This document shows positions 17,277 through 25,791 of a stretch of DNA of 44,037 bases, in pieces (the first letter of the stretch is position 1; each line of letters starts with the position of its first letter). This stretch comes from CAYUNT01 sp964446285 (lineage in GTDB: Bacteria > Sumerlaeota > Sumerlaeia > SLMS01 > CAYUNT01): positions 1-44,037 of the forward strand of contig CAYUNT010000011.1 in NCBI GenBank assembly GCA_964446285.1. The letters are read 5' to 3'. The position numbers were made by a program, and so were the translations under genes. The notes beneath the pieces are model-generated. The model worked only from the letters and a program-made list of their open reading frames with translations. It was not told where the DNA came from and searched no databases.

Positions 17277-17990
17277 TCACTTCTTTTGCGTTCCCTCGCC
17301 GGAGGAAGACCGGTGAGTGCGGTAGAGATTGCCAAAACTCAGCGTGCCGTTGGTTGGATCATAAGGAATATCGAATGTGGTTTGAATGAGATTCACAATC
17401 ACGGATTTGGACGGATCGATGTAAACCCCGTCCGGGCCGTAGGAGATCAGTTTCCAGGGTCCATACCGCTCGAAGGCGCCGGGGTTGTATCCCGGAGCGT
17501 CAATGGCGTCGGCCGGAGGTTCGTGAACGTAATCCGGGGCAAAGCGCGCCGCGGCAAACAGGCGGGCGGTGGGCATGTCCATAATGCGCTGATAGGTATA
17601 AAGCTGCACATCGTCGGGCCGAAGTCCGGTGTTGATGACATCGGGATTCACGCTGCCCGGCTCGGCGGAAAGAATCCGCGTGAAAGGATCGCGCAGGCGG
17701 CCCTGGGTGATATAGGCGATCGGCGTGGTGACGGCGTTTGGCACGGAATAATTGTTGTATTTCGAGTTGAGGGGATAGGCGTTGTAATCGACGGCGTAAG
17801 CCTCGAGCGCAATGGCCGCCGTCCGCAGGTCGCCCGCCACGCGGCTGGCTTTGGCGCGCACCTGAGCCGCAAGAAAATTCGGCAGCGCAATGGCGGCAAG
17901 CACAGCGAGTATGGCCACTACAATTAATAGCTCGACCAGCGTGAATCCGCGGCGGGAAAACACAAGACGCGAACAGCATTTTGAATTCAT
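17277..17990 (-). CDS. Type II/IV pseudopilin-like protein, first gene of a two-gene operon
   Basis: A 237-residue protein with the prepilin signal RRG|FTLVELLIVVAILAV; cleavage is expected after Gly15. The helix continues into FLAAQVRAKASRVAGDLRTA, the pseudopilin spine. The soluble domain ends with YDPTNGTLSFGNLY, closely matching the end of the pseudopilin at 8123-8746, so the two are paralogues. The longest frame begins at 18089; the ATG at 17990 gives a normal short leader, though no clear ribosome-binding site is present. Its stop is one base from the start of the NHL-protein gene. The 295 bases upstream (17991-18285) show no gene. Confidence 0.85.
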   Translation of the reverse strand: MNSKCCSRLVFSRRGFTLVELLIVVAILAVLAAIALPNFLAAQVRAKASRVAGDLRTAAIALEAYAVDYNAYPLNSKYNNYSVPNAVTTPIAYITQGRLRDPFTRILSAEPGSVNPDVINTGLRPDDVQLYTYQRIMDMPTARLFAAARFAPDYVHEPPADAIDAPGYNPGAFERYGPWKLISYGPDGVYIDPSKSVIVNLIQTTFDIPYDPTNGTLSFGNLYRTHRSSSGEGTQKK

Positions 17991-18285
17991 TATGCTATGC
18001 CACAATACAACTTGCGCCGCCTGACAATCTCCATATCCCCGCATAATAGAGAGCGGCGCCCGCAGAGCTAAAAACGGCCAATGTGCCACAGTTTGGATTT
18101 ATTTGTTCCCGTTGCCTCCCTTTGAATGCAAAATCGGGCTTCACCATCCGGATGGAAATGTAGGGTCCGGAGGCTGGGGCTGTCAACCGTGGCTTTCGCA
18201 TTTCGAGGGGATTTTCGCAATGCGTTCGCGCCCGAAAATCGGCGCGCGCTCAAGGAAATCTGATCGGGGCAATTGGGAGGCGGAA

Positions 18286-19692
18286 TCAGGGTTTTTCTTC
18301 GGGGCGGAGGGCCACAATCGCGGGCTGAAGGAAATACTTGTTCGCCACCTTCATGATGTCGCGCGAAGTCACCTGTTCAAGGCGCTGAGGAAATTCCGTG
18401 TCAAAGGCCGCGCTCATCCCCATCACCTCCCAATAGGCGAGGAAATAGGCCTGGCTCGAATTGGTCTGGTGACCCATCAGATAGCGCCCCATCGCGTAAT
18501 TGCGGGCGCGGGTGAGTTCTTCATCGCCGACCGGCTCGCGCTTGAGGCGGTCGAACTCCTCCAGAATGCCGTCGCGCGCCTGTTTGAGCGTTTCGGGCTT
18601 GGTTCCGATGTAGGCCGTGATGTGCCCCTGCTGGCGGCGAATGCGATGAAACGACCCGACGGCGTAGGCCAGGCCCTGGCGGTCGCGCAGGTCGATGAAC
18701 AGGCGCGCGGACATGCCTTCGCCCAGCACAGCCGAGGTCAGCCGCAGCGCCGGATAATCGGGCGAGGTGACATCGGTCGTCGTGTATCCGATGCAAAGGA
18801 AACTCTGTTTGGCCTCGCGGCGCAATTCAAGGTCGGCGGGGCGCGGAACAAACTCCTTGCCAGCATCAAGGCGCGGGACGGTCGCCGGGCAAGCGCCCCC
18901 CAGACGCTCCTCGATCTTTCGGCGGGCGGTTATGACGTCGAGATCGCCTACGATGGAGACAATCATGTTCGAGGGCTGAAGGCGCTCGCGGTGAAGCGCA
19001 ATCATCTGGTCGCGCGTCAGGGCCGAAACCGTTTCCGGCTCGCCTTCGACCGGGCGCGCATACGGGTGGCCCGCGTAAAGCGTTTTGCGGAAATTCTTGT
19101 AAGTGAAAGCGAACTTGTCGTCGTCCTGCATCCGGATGCCCGCAAGCACCTGCTGGCGTTCGTTTTCGATTTCATCGGGCGGAAACGAAGGATGAAGCAG
19201 GATGTCGGCCAGGAGGTCGAGCGACGGATCGAGGTCGTCGAGCGTGCTGACGAGCGACCACGAGCAGAAATCCTCGCCCGCGTCGTCGGAAAGCGAAATG
19301 CCGAGCGACTCGATGGTTTCGGCGATTTGCTGAGCTTTGCGCGATTCGGTTCCTTTTCGCATCACGGCGAGCGTCAGGTTGGCCAGGCCGCTTTCGGCGG
19401 CGGTTTCCTGGGCGGATCCCGTGCGATACGCCACGCATACGCCCACAATGCGATTGGAGGTATTTTGTTTGTGGAGAAACGTCAGGCCATTGGGCAATTT
19501 CACTGTTGTCACCATGCTTTCGGGCGATGATTGCGCCGGGTTCGCCGCCGAGGATGCCAGCGTGCCGTCCGAGGGAGAAGGCGCGGCGACGATGCTTTGG
19601 CTGGCGGCCCGCGCGCTATGGACGGCGCACAATATGCCCAGGACGCAGAAAAGGGCGGAGAGAAGAATGGACTTGCGAGGACGATCTGGCAT
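18286..19692 (-). CDS. M16-family peptidase homologue without the HxxEH zinc site
   Basis: A 468-residue exported protein. A signal peptide covers residues 1-29 (LLSALFCVLGILCAVHSARA). The N-terminal M16 half is recognisable (LPNGLTFL, FRKTLYAGHPYARPVEGE), but the zinc motif HxxEH, expected after SGLA, reads NLTLA (105-109). The C-terminal half keeps the EGMSARLFIDLRDRQGLAYA block with the Arg/Tyr pair that binds substrate carboxylate. This is the pattern of the non-catalytic partner in two-subunit M16 enzymes (processing-peptidase alpha and similar pairs), so an active partner is expected elsewhere in the genome; none lies in this window. The ATG at 19692 is preferred to the TTG at 19755. 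Confidence 0.82.
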   Translation of the reverse strand: MPDRPRKSILLSALFCVLGILCAVHSARAASQSIVAAPSPSDGTLASSAANPAQSSPESMVTTVKLPNGLTFLHKQNTSNRIVGVCVAYRTGSAQETAAESGLANLTLAVMRKGTESRKAQQIAETIESLGISLSDDAGEDFCSWSLVSTLDDLDPSLDLLADILLHPSFPPDEIENERQQVLAGIRMQDDDKFAFTYKNFRKTLYAGHPYARPVEGEPETVSALTRDQMIALHRERLQPSNMIVSIVGDLDVITARRKIEERLGGACPATVPRLDAGKEFVPRPADLELRREAKQSFLCIGYTTTDVTSPDYPALRLTSAVLGEGMSARLFIDLRDRQGLAYAVGSFHRIRRQQGHITAYIGTKPETLKQARDGILEEFDRLKREPVGDEELTRARNYAMGRYLMGHQTNSSQAYFLAYWEVMGMSAAFDTEFPQRLEQVTSRDIMKVANKYFLQPAIVALRPEEKP

Positions 19693-20285
19693 GGCCGTCA
19701 CACCGCGAAACAGAGTGGTGAACCGGAAACGGCAGCGGGCGAGGCAAAAACACAAAGAAGATGAAATGCAGCGATGAGGAGAATTCGGCCGCTATTTCCT
19801 TTGGGTTCACATGCGCGCGCCGGAGTTGCGATCCAGCAGCGCAAGGCATAATAATGAACGCAGCCCGCGTTTCAACGGTTACATTGTTCCCGGCGCAATG
19901 CGGCGGACAAGCACGCCTAAAAGCAACCGTTCCGCCCATTTGCGCTCGAAGCCACGGAAATGGCGCAAAGAAGGGAGCGCAGGCCAGGAACTGTTCAAAC
20001 TTACTGGGGGCCTGGGTATTTTGCCCGTGATTCTGGTGGCTTGGGCGTCTCGCCCAAGATTTTTCCCGCAATTTGAACGGCTCCTGCGCGGAAAAGCGAA
20101 GAGCGAGTGCGGAGCCTCGCGATCCCAGGCAGACCTGCTCTCGCGCCCCGCGCGGAAAAAAGGTCTCGAATCCAACAACCTTCATCGTCCCAATACCTGC
20201 TCTCGCGCCCCGCGCGGAAAAAAGGCTTGCTCCGCGGGCGCGGGACGCACAGGATTCGGGCACATCTTGAGGATGGCGAAAAGAT
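19693..20285. other. Gene-poor spacer with hairpins and a 31-bp direct repeat
   Basis: No convincing gene is seen. A hairpin CTTGGGCG-TCT-CGCCCAAG (20040-20058) is followed by ATTTTT and could be a terminator or a dispersed palindrome. A perfect 31-base direct repeat lies at 20133-20163 and 20195-20225, separated by 31 bases; it contains CGCGCCCCGCGCGG and an A-tract. Long open frames on both strands here are low-complexity and are probably chance. Confidence 0.55.
20133..20225. repeat. Two perfect 31-bp direct repeats with a 31-base spacer
   Basis: Copies at 20133-20163 and 20195-20225 begin ACCTGCTCTCGCGCC and end GGAAAAAAGG. The repeat and spacer lengths are CRISPR-like, but there are only two copies and no cas gene in the window, so a local 62-base duplication is more likely. 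Confidence 0.85.
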
Positions 20286-20311
20286 GGGCCGAAAACGGCC
20301 CTCTTTTTTTT
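20286..20311 (+). terminator. Intrinsic terminator in the nusA leader
   Basis: Perfect stem GGGCCG (20286-20291), loop AAAA, CGGCCC (20296-20301), then TCTTTTTTTT. It is oriented with nusA and lies 95 bases before its start, with no rightward gene upstream for at least 10 kb. It therefore looks like an attenuator rather than the end of another gene. Confidence 0.85.
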
Positions 20312-20405
20312 GACCACCTTCAAGAATGCCAGAATATTAATCTCGTCCGCTTGGCGCGCGCGCAGATACCCGATCGCAAAAAGACTCAGAAGGAGGCGTC
20401 CGCTC

Positions 20406-21911
20406 ATGCCCCGAAAATCCATAAAAGGCATTCAGGCCATCAACCTTAAGCCACTGATCCGCCAAATCAGCAAGGAAAAGGACCTTGAACTCGATGTAAT
20501 TAAATTCGCCATCGAGGAGGCCATCCGCACGGCAGCAAGCAAGCGCTCGCAATCCTTCGTCAGCCCGCGCCCGATGCTCGATATTGAAAGCGGCGATCTG
20601 CGCATTTTTGTAATGAAAAAGATTGTCCGCCAGGTCAAAAACCCCCGCGCCGAAATCGACCTCGTCCACGCCAAGCAGATGGATAACGCCTATGTGGTGG
20701 ACCAGGAAGTCGAAGTGGAAATCGACCCACTCGAATTCGGGCGCATCGCGGCGCAATCGGTCCGCCAAGGCATTTTGCAGCGCCTTCGCGACGCCGAGCG
20801 CGAGCGCATCCACGCCGATTTCAAAGACAAGGTCGGACAGGTGGTCACCGGCATTGTCCAGCGTTACGACCGCAAGGACGTGATCCTGACGCTGGGCAAA
20901 ATCGAAATGATGCTGCCGCATCAGGAAATTCCGCCCACGACGCGCTATAAATACGGCGACCGCCTGCGATGCCTCATCACCGACGTCAAGCGCATCCCGA
21001 AAGGGCCGCAGATTATCCTTTCGCGCACGCGCGCGGAACTCGTTCGCCAGCTCTTCGCCCAGGAAGTGCCGGAAATCGCCGACGGCACGGTGAAAATCCT
21101 CGAAGTGGCCCGCGAACCGGGCGTGCGCACGAAAATCGCCGTCTCCTCGATGAATCCTGATGTCGATCCAGTGGGCGCGTGCGTCGGCATGAAGGGTTCG
21201 CGCGTCCAGATGATCGTCCGCGAACTCGAAAATGAAAAGATCGACATCGTGCCTTATTCGTCGATTCCACAGCACTTTATCGCCGCGGCGCTCAATCCGG
21301 CCAAGATTGTCACAATCCGCTTGAACGAAACGGAAAAGCGCGCGGAAGCCATCGTCGAACGCGATTCGCTTTCGGTGGCGATTGGCAAGCGCGGCCAGAA
21401 CGCCAAACTGGCCTCGAAACTGACCGGATGGAAGATCGACGTCATCGCCCAGGAACCGGCGGAACTGCGCCAGATGCTCGAAGAGATCGGACGGCGTTAC
21501 CTGGAAGACTTCCTCTCGCAAATCGAGGGACTTACGGGCCTTGCGCGCGACGCTCTGCTTCGCTCGGACAACTTCAATTCCGTCGAGAAACTGGCCAATA
21601 CGGAGCCAAAGGCCTTGCTGAACTTCACAGGCGACGACCTCGAACTGGCCGAGGAGATCGTCAACGGGGCGCGCGAATACCTCGATGCGCTTAAATTCAT
21701 GGCCACTGGCGCCGGGGCCAAGTCGAGCGAGGGAGAAATTAACGTGGCAGCGCCCGCCAGTGGCGATGCAACGCCTGCCACACCAGGCGCGGGAACCACC
21801 GGGGCGCCCGCGGCCGCTCCCGAAGTGACACTTGAAGAAGCCAATCCACCCGAGACGCCTGCGGTTTCCGAGGCGCCCACACCGGTGGACGAAAAACCGT
21901 CCAAATCCTAA
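20406..21911 (+). CDS. nusA: Transcription termination/antitermination factor NusA
   Basis: A 501-residue cytoplasmic RNA-polymerase-associated factor that affects pausing, intrinsic termination and rRNA antitermination. The N-terminal polymerase-binding domain (INLKPLIRQISKEKDLELDV) is followed by an S1 domain (VVTGIVQRYDRKDVILTLGK), KH1 (GMKGSRVQMIVREL) and KH2 (AIGKRGQNAKLASKLTGWKI). A helical AR-like segment comes next, then a C-terminal tail of about 65 residues rich in Ala, Pro, Gly and Glu. The ATG at 20406 has a strong AAGGAGG nine bases upstream; the longer frame from 20310 would run through the terminator's T-tract. The usual neighbours rimP and infB are absent; rplU and rpmA follow. 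The leader terminator suggests autoregulation. Confidence 0.96.
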   Translation: MPRKSIKGIQAINLKPLIRQISKEKDLELDVIKFAIEEAIRTAASKRSQSFVSPRPMLDIESGDLRIFVMKKIVRQVKNPRAEIDLVHAKQMDNAYVVDQEVEVEIDPLEFGRIAAQSVRQGILQRLRDAERERIHADFKDKVGQVVTGIVQRYDRKDVILTLGKIEMMLPHQEIPPTTRYKYGDRLRCLITDVKRIPKGPQIILSRTRAELVRQLFAQEVPEIADGTVKILEVAREPGVRTKIAVSSMNPDVDPVGACVGMKGSRVQMIVRELENEKIDIVPYSSIPQHFIAAALNPAKIVTIRLNETEKRAEAIVERDSLSVAIGKRGQNAKLASKLTGWKIDVIAQEPAELRQMLEEIGRRYLEDFLSQIEGLTGLARDALLRSDNFNSVEKLANTEPKALLNFTGDDLELAEEIVNGAREYLDALKFMATGAGAKSSEGEINVAAPASGDATPATPGAGTTGAPAAAPEVTLEEANPPETPAVSEAPTPVDEKPSKS

Positions 21912-21920
21912 ACTTGCGGA

Positions 21921-21950
21921 TTGACACCGCCAGCCGCCATTTGGAGTATT
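21921..21950 (+). promoter_or_regulatory. Possible promoter of rplU-rpmA
   Basis: Perfect -35 TTGACA (21921-21926), then after 18 bases AGTATT (21945-21950), a weak -10. It lies nine bases after the nusA stop and about 90 bases before rplU. Confidence 0.35.
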
Positions 21951-22037
21951 CCCATTTTGCGTGCCGGGGTGTAATGCATCCTGGCCCCTGTTTGCGCGGC
22001 CTCGCGCCGCTTATTCCAATCTCGCAGACGCAAATCC

Positions 22038-22352
22038 ATGAAACGAGCCATCATCCGCTCCGGCGGCAAGCAGTATCACGTCGCAGTAGGCGACATCATC
22101 CAGATTGAACAAGTTCCCGGGGAAAAGGGCGCGACGGTTGAACTGACCGACGTGCTGTTGCTCTCGGGCGACGAGGGCGTGCGCCTTGGCACTCCCAAGG
22201 TTGAAGGCGCGCGCGTTCAGGCAAAAATCTGCCGCCAGGACCGCGGACCCAAGACCCTCGTCTATAAGTTCAAAAAGCGAAAAGGCTTCACGAAGCTGCA
22301 GGGACACCGGCAGTCTTTCACAGAAGTCATGATCGAAAAGATTGAATCCTAA
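22038..22352 (+). CDS. rplU: 50S ribosomal protein L21
   Basis: A 104-residue protein matching L21 along its length: an RAIIRSGGKQYHVAVGDIIQ opening, VELTDVLLLSGDE, the basic KFKKRKGFTKLQGHRQSFTE signature and a short acidic-lysine end. L21 binds 23S rRNA in the large subunit. It is the first gene of the rplU-rpmA pair, 89 bases before rpmA, the usual order in bacteria. The ribosome-binding site is weak. Confidence 0.97.
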   Translation: MKRAIIRSGGKQYHVAVGDIIQIEQVPGEKGATVELTDVLLLSGDEGVRLGTPKVEGARVQAKICRQDRGPKTLVYKFKKRKGFTKLQGHRQSFTEVMIEKIES

Positions 22353-22441
22353 ACCCTGCACGCGGCCGCGCGCGCATACTCGTGCGCGCCTGAGGCGGCT
22401 GGCCCGGCGGCGGCTGGGCTAATTTTTGGAGGTAGAGTGTC

Positions 22442-22708
22442 ATGGCACATAAGAAAGGTGGCGGTTCATCGAGAAACGGGCGCGACAGCAATTCGCAGCG
22501 CCGTGGAACCAAGGAACCTGATGGCAAGGTTGTAACCGGCGGCTCGATTCTTGTCCGCCAGGTCGGCAACCGCATTTATCCGGGCGCCAATGTCGGCCAG
22601 GGACGCGACTTCACGCTGTATGCCTGTGTTCCCGGGCGTGTTCATTTTTATGATCGCCGAGGCCGGAAATACGTTTCCATCGAGCCTGTGGCCGTTGCGG
22701 CGAGCTGA
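22442..22708 (+). CDS. rpmA: 50S ribosomal protein L27
   Basis: An 88-residue protein with the classic AHKKGGGSSRNGRDSNSQRR start, whose N terminus reaches the peptidyl-transferase centre. ILVRQVGNRIYPGANVGQGR and the FTLYACVPGRVHF core follow. GGAGGT lies about eight bases before the ATG. It follows rplU; the obgE gene that often comes next is not present. A terminator-like hairpin lies 85 bases after its stop. Confidence 0.97.
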   Translation: MAHKKGGGSSRNGRDSNSQRRGTKEPDGKVVTGGSILVRQVGNRIYPGANVGQGRDFTLYACVPGRVHFYDRRGRKYVSIEPVAVAAS

Positions 22709-22792
22709 TAGAACTCGTCTTCTCCCGGCCTTTTGCATTGAGCGCGCCGTTGCGGCGCAAATGCTCGTTTTCTTTATCTTTGATTTTTCCCG

Positions 22793-22824
22793 CCGCCGGG
22801 GGTTTTCTCTCCCGGCGGTTTCTC
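22793..22824 (+). terminator. Probable intrinsic terminator after rpmA
   Basis: Stem CCGCCGGG (22793-22800) pairs with CCCGGCGG (22811-22818), followed by TTTCTC. The T-tract is short. It lies between rpmA and the radical SAM gene. Confidence 0.5.
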
Positions 22825-22870
22825 ATTCCCTGCCGCTGATAGGGCATAAGACGAGGCGGCCTGCCAGGGC

Positions 22871-23728
22871 ATGCGAATGAATTCCGAACCCTCAAAAGCA
22901 TCATCAATTCCGCCCGCTTCGCCGCAGGCGTCCGCCAAGCGCGCGAGTTGCGTTTATGGGCCGGTGCGGTCGTGGCGTTTCGGATGGTCGCTCGGAATCG
23001 ATTTGCTCCTCGAAACCAGTATATGTTCGTTCAATTGCACTTACTGCCAGTTGGGCGCGATTCAGCGCGTGACGACCGAGCAGCGCATTTACGTCCCGAC
23101 CAGCCAGATGATCGAAGACCTGCGCGCCGTACAATGGAACGGCATCGACGTCGTCACTTTTAGCGGATCGGGTGAACCGACGCTGGCGCTGAATCTGGGG
23201 GAAGCCATCGAACAGGTGAAAAGCCTTTCGGGCGGCAAACCGGTGACGATCCTCAGCAACGCAACGCTTTTTCGCGACGCCGCCACTCGCCAGCGCGTCT
23301 TGCGGGCGGATCGCGTGGTCTGCAAACTCGATGCGCCGAACCAAAAGATGTTCGAACGCGTGAATCGTCCCGCGCCGGGCGTGCGGGTCGAGGCGGTCGT
23401 CGAAGGCATCCGGCTGCTTCGCGCGGAATATCGCGGAATCCTGGCGTTTCAGTGCATGTTCATGCCGATGAACGTGGATGGTGCGGAGGAAATCGCCCGT
23501 CTGGCGGGAGAAATCGGCCCGGATGAAATCCAGGTTAACACGCCGCTCCGCCCGTATCCGCGCAAGTGGTTCCTTGGCGCGCGGGGCGCTCACGAACCAG
23601 GCGAGGTCCCCGATGGCGTGAAACTCAAGACGATCTCAGAGGAGGAGACGCGCCATATCGTGGATGCCATGCGCCGCCATTGCCCGCGCGCGCGCATCCT
23701 CAGCCCGCTCGACCGCCCGGAAACCTGA
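22871..23728 (+). CDS. Radical SAM protein of the COG0731 (wyosine-synthase-like) type
   Basis: A 285-residue cytoplasmic enzyme. VYGPVRSWRFGWSLGIDLLL precedes the cluster motif CSFNCTYC, which binds a 4Fe-4S cluster and S-adenosylmethionine. TFSGSGEPTL is the glycine-rich SAM-binding stretch and KLDAPNQKMFERVNRP a later barrel strand. This layout is shared by bacterial relatives of archaeal wyosine-synthesis proteins, whose reaction in bacteria is not established. Two ATGs (22871 and 22877) are possible. It is convergent with dnaB, 51 bases apart. Confidence 0.85.
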   Translation: MRMNSEPSKASSIPPASPQASAKRASCVYGPVRSWRFGWSLGIDLLLETSICSFNCTYCQLGAIQRVTTEQRIYVPTSQMIEDLRAVQWNGIDVVTFSGSGEPTLALNLGEAIEQVKSLSGGKPVTILSNATLFRDAATRQRVLRADRVVCKLDAPNQKMFERVNRPAPGVRVEAVVEGIRLLRAEYRGILAFQCMFMPMNVDGAEEIARLAGEIGPDEIQVNTPLRPYPRKWFLGARGAHEPGEVPDGVKLKTISEEETRHIVDAMRRHCPRARILSPLDRPET

Positions 23729-23779
23729 ACCGCGAAGACTGTTGCCGCTTTTTCGTGGCTGGGAATGCCTTGTCCAACT

Positions 23780-25231
23780 TCATTTCATCCCATCGTAAAA
23801 TGTGGTGTATTCGGGGATAAAGACGAGCGGGAATTCGCCGACGGGGCCGTTGCGCTGCTTGCCGATGATGATCTCGACCGGCTCAGGCAGCGTTTGCATC
23901 CGGGGCTGTCCGGATTCGTCCTTTTCGGTGGGCGTGCGTTCGCGGTGGATAAAAAGGACGACGTCGGCATCTTGTTCGATGGAGCCGGATTCACGCAGGT
24001 CGCTGAGCATCGGGCGTCCGGGTTTGCCGCGTCCGCCGCGCTGTTCGATCGAACGCGAGAGCTGGCTCAATGCCATGACCGGCAGGTTCAACTCTTTGGC
24101 CAGAGCCTTGAGCGCATGGCTGATTTCCGTCACTTCCTGCTGGCGGTTTTCGTGGCGCGAGCTGTCTGTCGAGGCGCGCATCAACTGCAAATAGTCGATC
24201 ACGATCAGGCCCAGGTCCGGCGCGCGGGCCTTGAGACGGCGCGCTTTCGCCCGCAAGGCCGTCGGGGTCAGGGCCGCCGTGTCGTCGATAAAAAGCGGCA
24301 TGTCGCCCAGTTGCTGCGACGCCTCGCTCATCTGGTGCAGTTCCTGATGGCTGATGCGGCCCGAGCGCACGCGGCGGCTCGACACCTTCGCCAGCGAGCT
24401 CATCAGGCGCAGGATGAGTTCGGGCTTGCTCATTTCCAGACTGAAAATTCCCACTGAGCGCGGTTCAGCGGCCGCGGGGCCGTGGAGCTTGCCGCCCTTG
24501 GCCACCTGGAGGGCGATGTTGAGCGCCAGCGCGGTTTTTCCGATGCTCGGGCGCGCCGCCAGGATGATGAGCTCCGCCGGATGCAGGCCCGATGTATAGT
24601 TGTCCAGATCGCTGTAGTGCGAGGGCAGGCCGCTCACCTCGACCTTGCGATGGAACAAGTGCTCGATGTGGTCCATCGCCTCGATGACGAGGTCGCTTGT
24701 GTGGGAAAAATCCCCCTCGATCGTGTCCTGTCCGATTTCAAAAACGGCCTTTTCGGCGCGGTCGAGAATCTGCGGCGTGTCGAGGCTCTGTCCATTGGGG
24801 TCCTGCTCGGTGGCGGCCTCGTGGATGATGGACTGCGCGGCGCGGATCAGCCGGCGCAGTCGCGCCTTTTCGGCCACCCGGCGCGCGTGGTCGGGCGCCG
24901 CCGCTGAGGTCACGACGTATTGTTCGAGCGACGCGATATAGGCCACGCCGCCCACTTCATCGAGTTTGCCCGCCCGTTCGAGGTCGTCCTGGATGAGCGC
25001 GATGTCGAGCGGACGCCCGCGCTCCGAAAGGCCGATCATCACCTGGAACAACACCTGATGGGCCGGGTGGAAGAAATCCTCCGGCTTCACGAGCGATTGA
25101 ATTTCCGGCAGAAGATCAGGGGCGAGGAGAAGCCCGCCCAGCGCCGCGCGTTCCGACTCGATATTGGCCGGCTGGGCGAGTTCTGACTCGCTGGCGGACA
25201 TGGGAAGCGCTGGGTCGAAGTATGGGTTCAT
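23780..25231 (-). CDS. dnaB: Replicative DNA helicase DnaB
   Basis: A 483-residue hexameric helicase that unwinds DNA at the replication fork and recruits primase. The N-terminal DnaB domain (about 22-125) contains ESERAALGGLL and FFHPAHQVLFQ. After a linker comes the RecA-like motor with Walker A ARPSIGKTA (226-234), SLEMSKPELILRLMSS, Walker B LIVIDYLQLM, ALSQLSRSIEQRG and SDLRESGSIEQDADVVLFIHR. All expected motor motifs are present and the length is normal. The ATG at 25231 is the first; one at 25201 is also possible. No strong ribosome-binding site is seen. It is the last gene of the leftward group lpxA-argS-waaF-dnaB, but a 560-base repeat-bearing gap separates it from the rest, so it probably has its own promoter. 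Confidence 0.96.
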   Translation of the reverse strand: MNPYFDPALPMSASESELAQPANIESERAALGGLLLAPDLLPEIQSLVKPEDFFHPAHQVLFQVMIGLSERGRPLDIALIQDDLERAGKLDEVGGVAYIASLEQYVVTSAAAPDHARRVAEKARLRRLIRAAQSIIHEAATEQDPNGQSLDTPQILDRAEKAVFEIGQDTIEGDFSHTSDLVIEAMDHIEHLFHRKVEVSGLPSHYSDLDNYTSGLHPAELIILAARPSIGKTALALNIALQVAKGGKLHGPAAAEPRSVGIFSLEMSKPELILRLMSSLAKVSSRRVRSGRISHQELHQMSEASQQLGDMPLFIDDTAALTPTALRAKARRLKARAPDLGLIVIDYLQLMRASTDSSRHENRQQEVTEISHALKALAKELNLPVMALSQLSRSIEQRGGRGKPGRPMLSDLRESGSIEQDADVVLFIHRERTPTEKDESGQPRMQTLPEPVEIIIGKQRNGPVGEFPLVFIPEYTTFYDGMK

Positions 25232-25430
25232 GGCGTGAGCGCGTGGAAAATTCGAGAAAGGTTCCGCTCGCGCGGAATTCTCGGGGAACGTGAGAATGCC
25301 CCCGCGGCTCGCGAGTGGTCAAGGGGAGCCGCGAGAGGCGTGCCGAATGCTGGACTTTCGCCTACTGAGACGAACGTGTTTTTGTTTTCGCGCGGTTCAA
25401 AAAGCCGATCTGAAAGCAATCTATTTTCTT

Positions 25431-25681
25431 TTCCTGAAGGGATAAATAGCAAAGCCCAGGGTCAGGGCCGCAAGGCACGCCACCCTGGGTGCTGGGAATA
25501 CGCCTCCTGCAGCCTTACCCTGAAAGGGTTAAATAGTCTCCGGACTCTTGTTTGGTCCGCCTCCTGATGCAAAACGCCTATTTAACCCATTCAGGGTATT
25601 GCATCTTTCTCTGCCGGTTTCCCAGGGTGGCGCTCGTTCCTCGCTGACCCTGGGCTTTGCTATGGAATCCCTGCGGGATTC
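25431..25681. repeat. Palindromic BIME-like element, two inverted units
   Basis: The left unit contains CCTGAAGG, AGCAAAGCCCAGGGTC, a CCACCCTGGG closing arm and TACCCTGAAAGGGTTAAATA. The right unit is the inverse (TATTTAACCCATTCAGGGTA, then ACCCTGGGCTTTGCTATGG). It matches the element at 10344-10690 in order and sequence but lacks the ATACCAATTTCC end. It lies between dnaB and the waaF-like gene; the rest of that gap holds no gene that I can see. Confidence 0.88.
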
Positions 25682-25791
25682 ACGGGAAATCGGCGGAATG
25701 CAAAGGCCGTTTCCACACTGCTGGCGACGCTATACATATACTGCGGAGGTTTTCGCTCTCGTATGCAATCCGCCAGACTTGCAGAATCAAT

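Noticed and set aside
18103..19530. 475-codon rightward frame opposite the M16 gene
   Set aside because: Shadow of a gene with signal peptide and M16 motifs.
20133..20225. CRISPR array
   Set aside because: Only two repeat copies, no cas genes and no leader; a local duplication explains it.
19616..20431. 271-codon leftward frame upstream of nusA
   Set aside because: It overlaps the M16 gene, the 31-bp repeats, the terminator and the nusA start; composition is low-complexity and nothing in it resembles a protein family.
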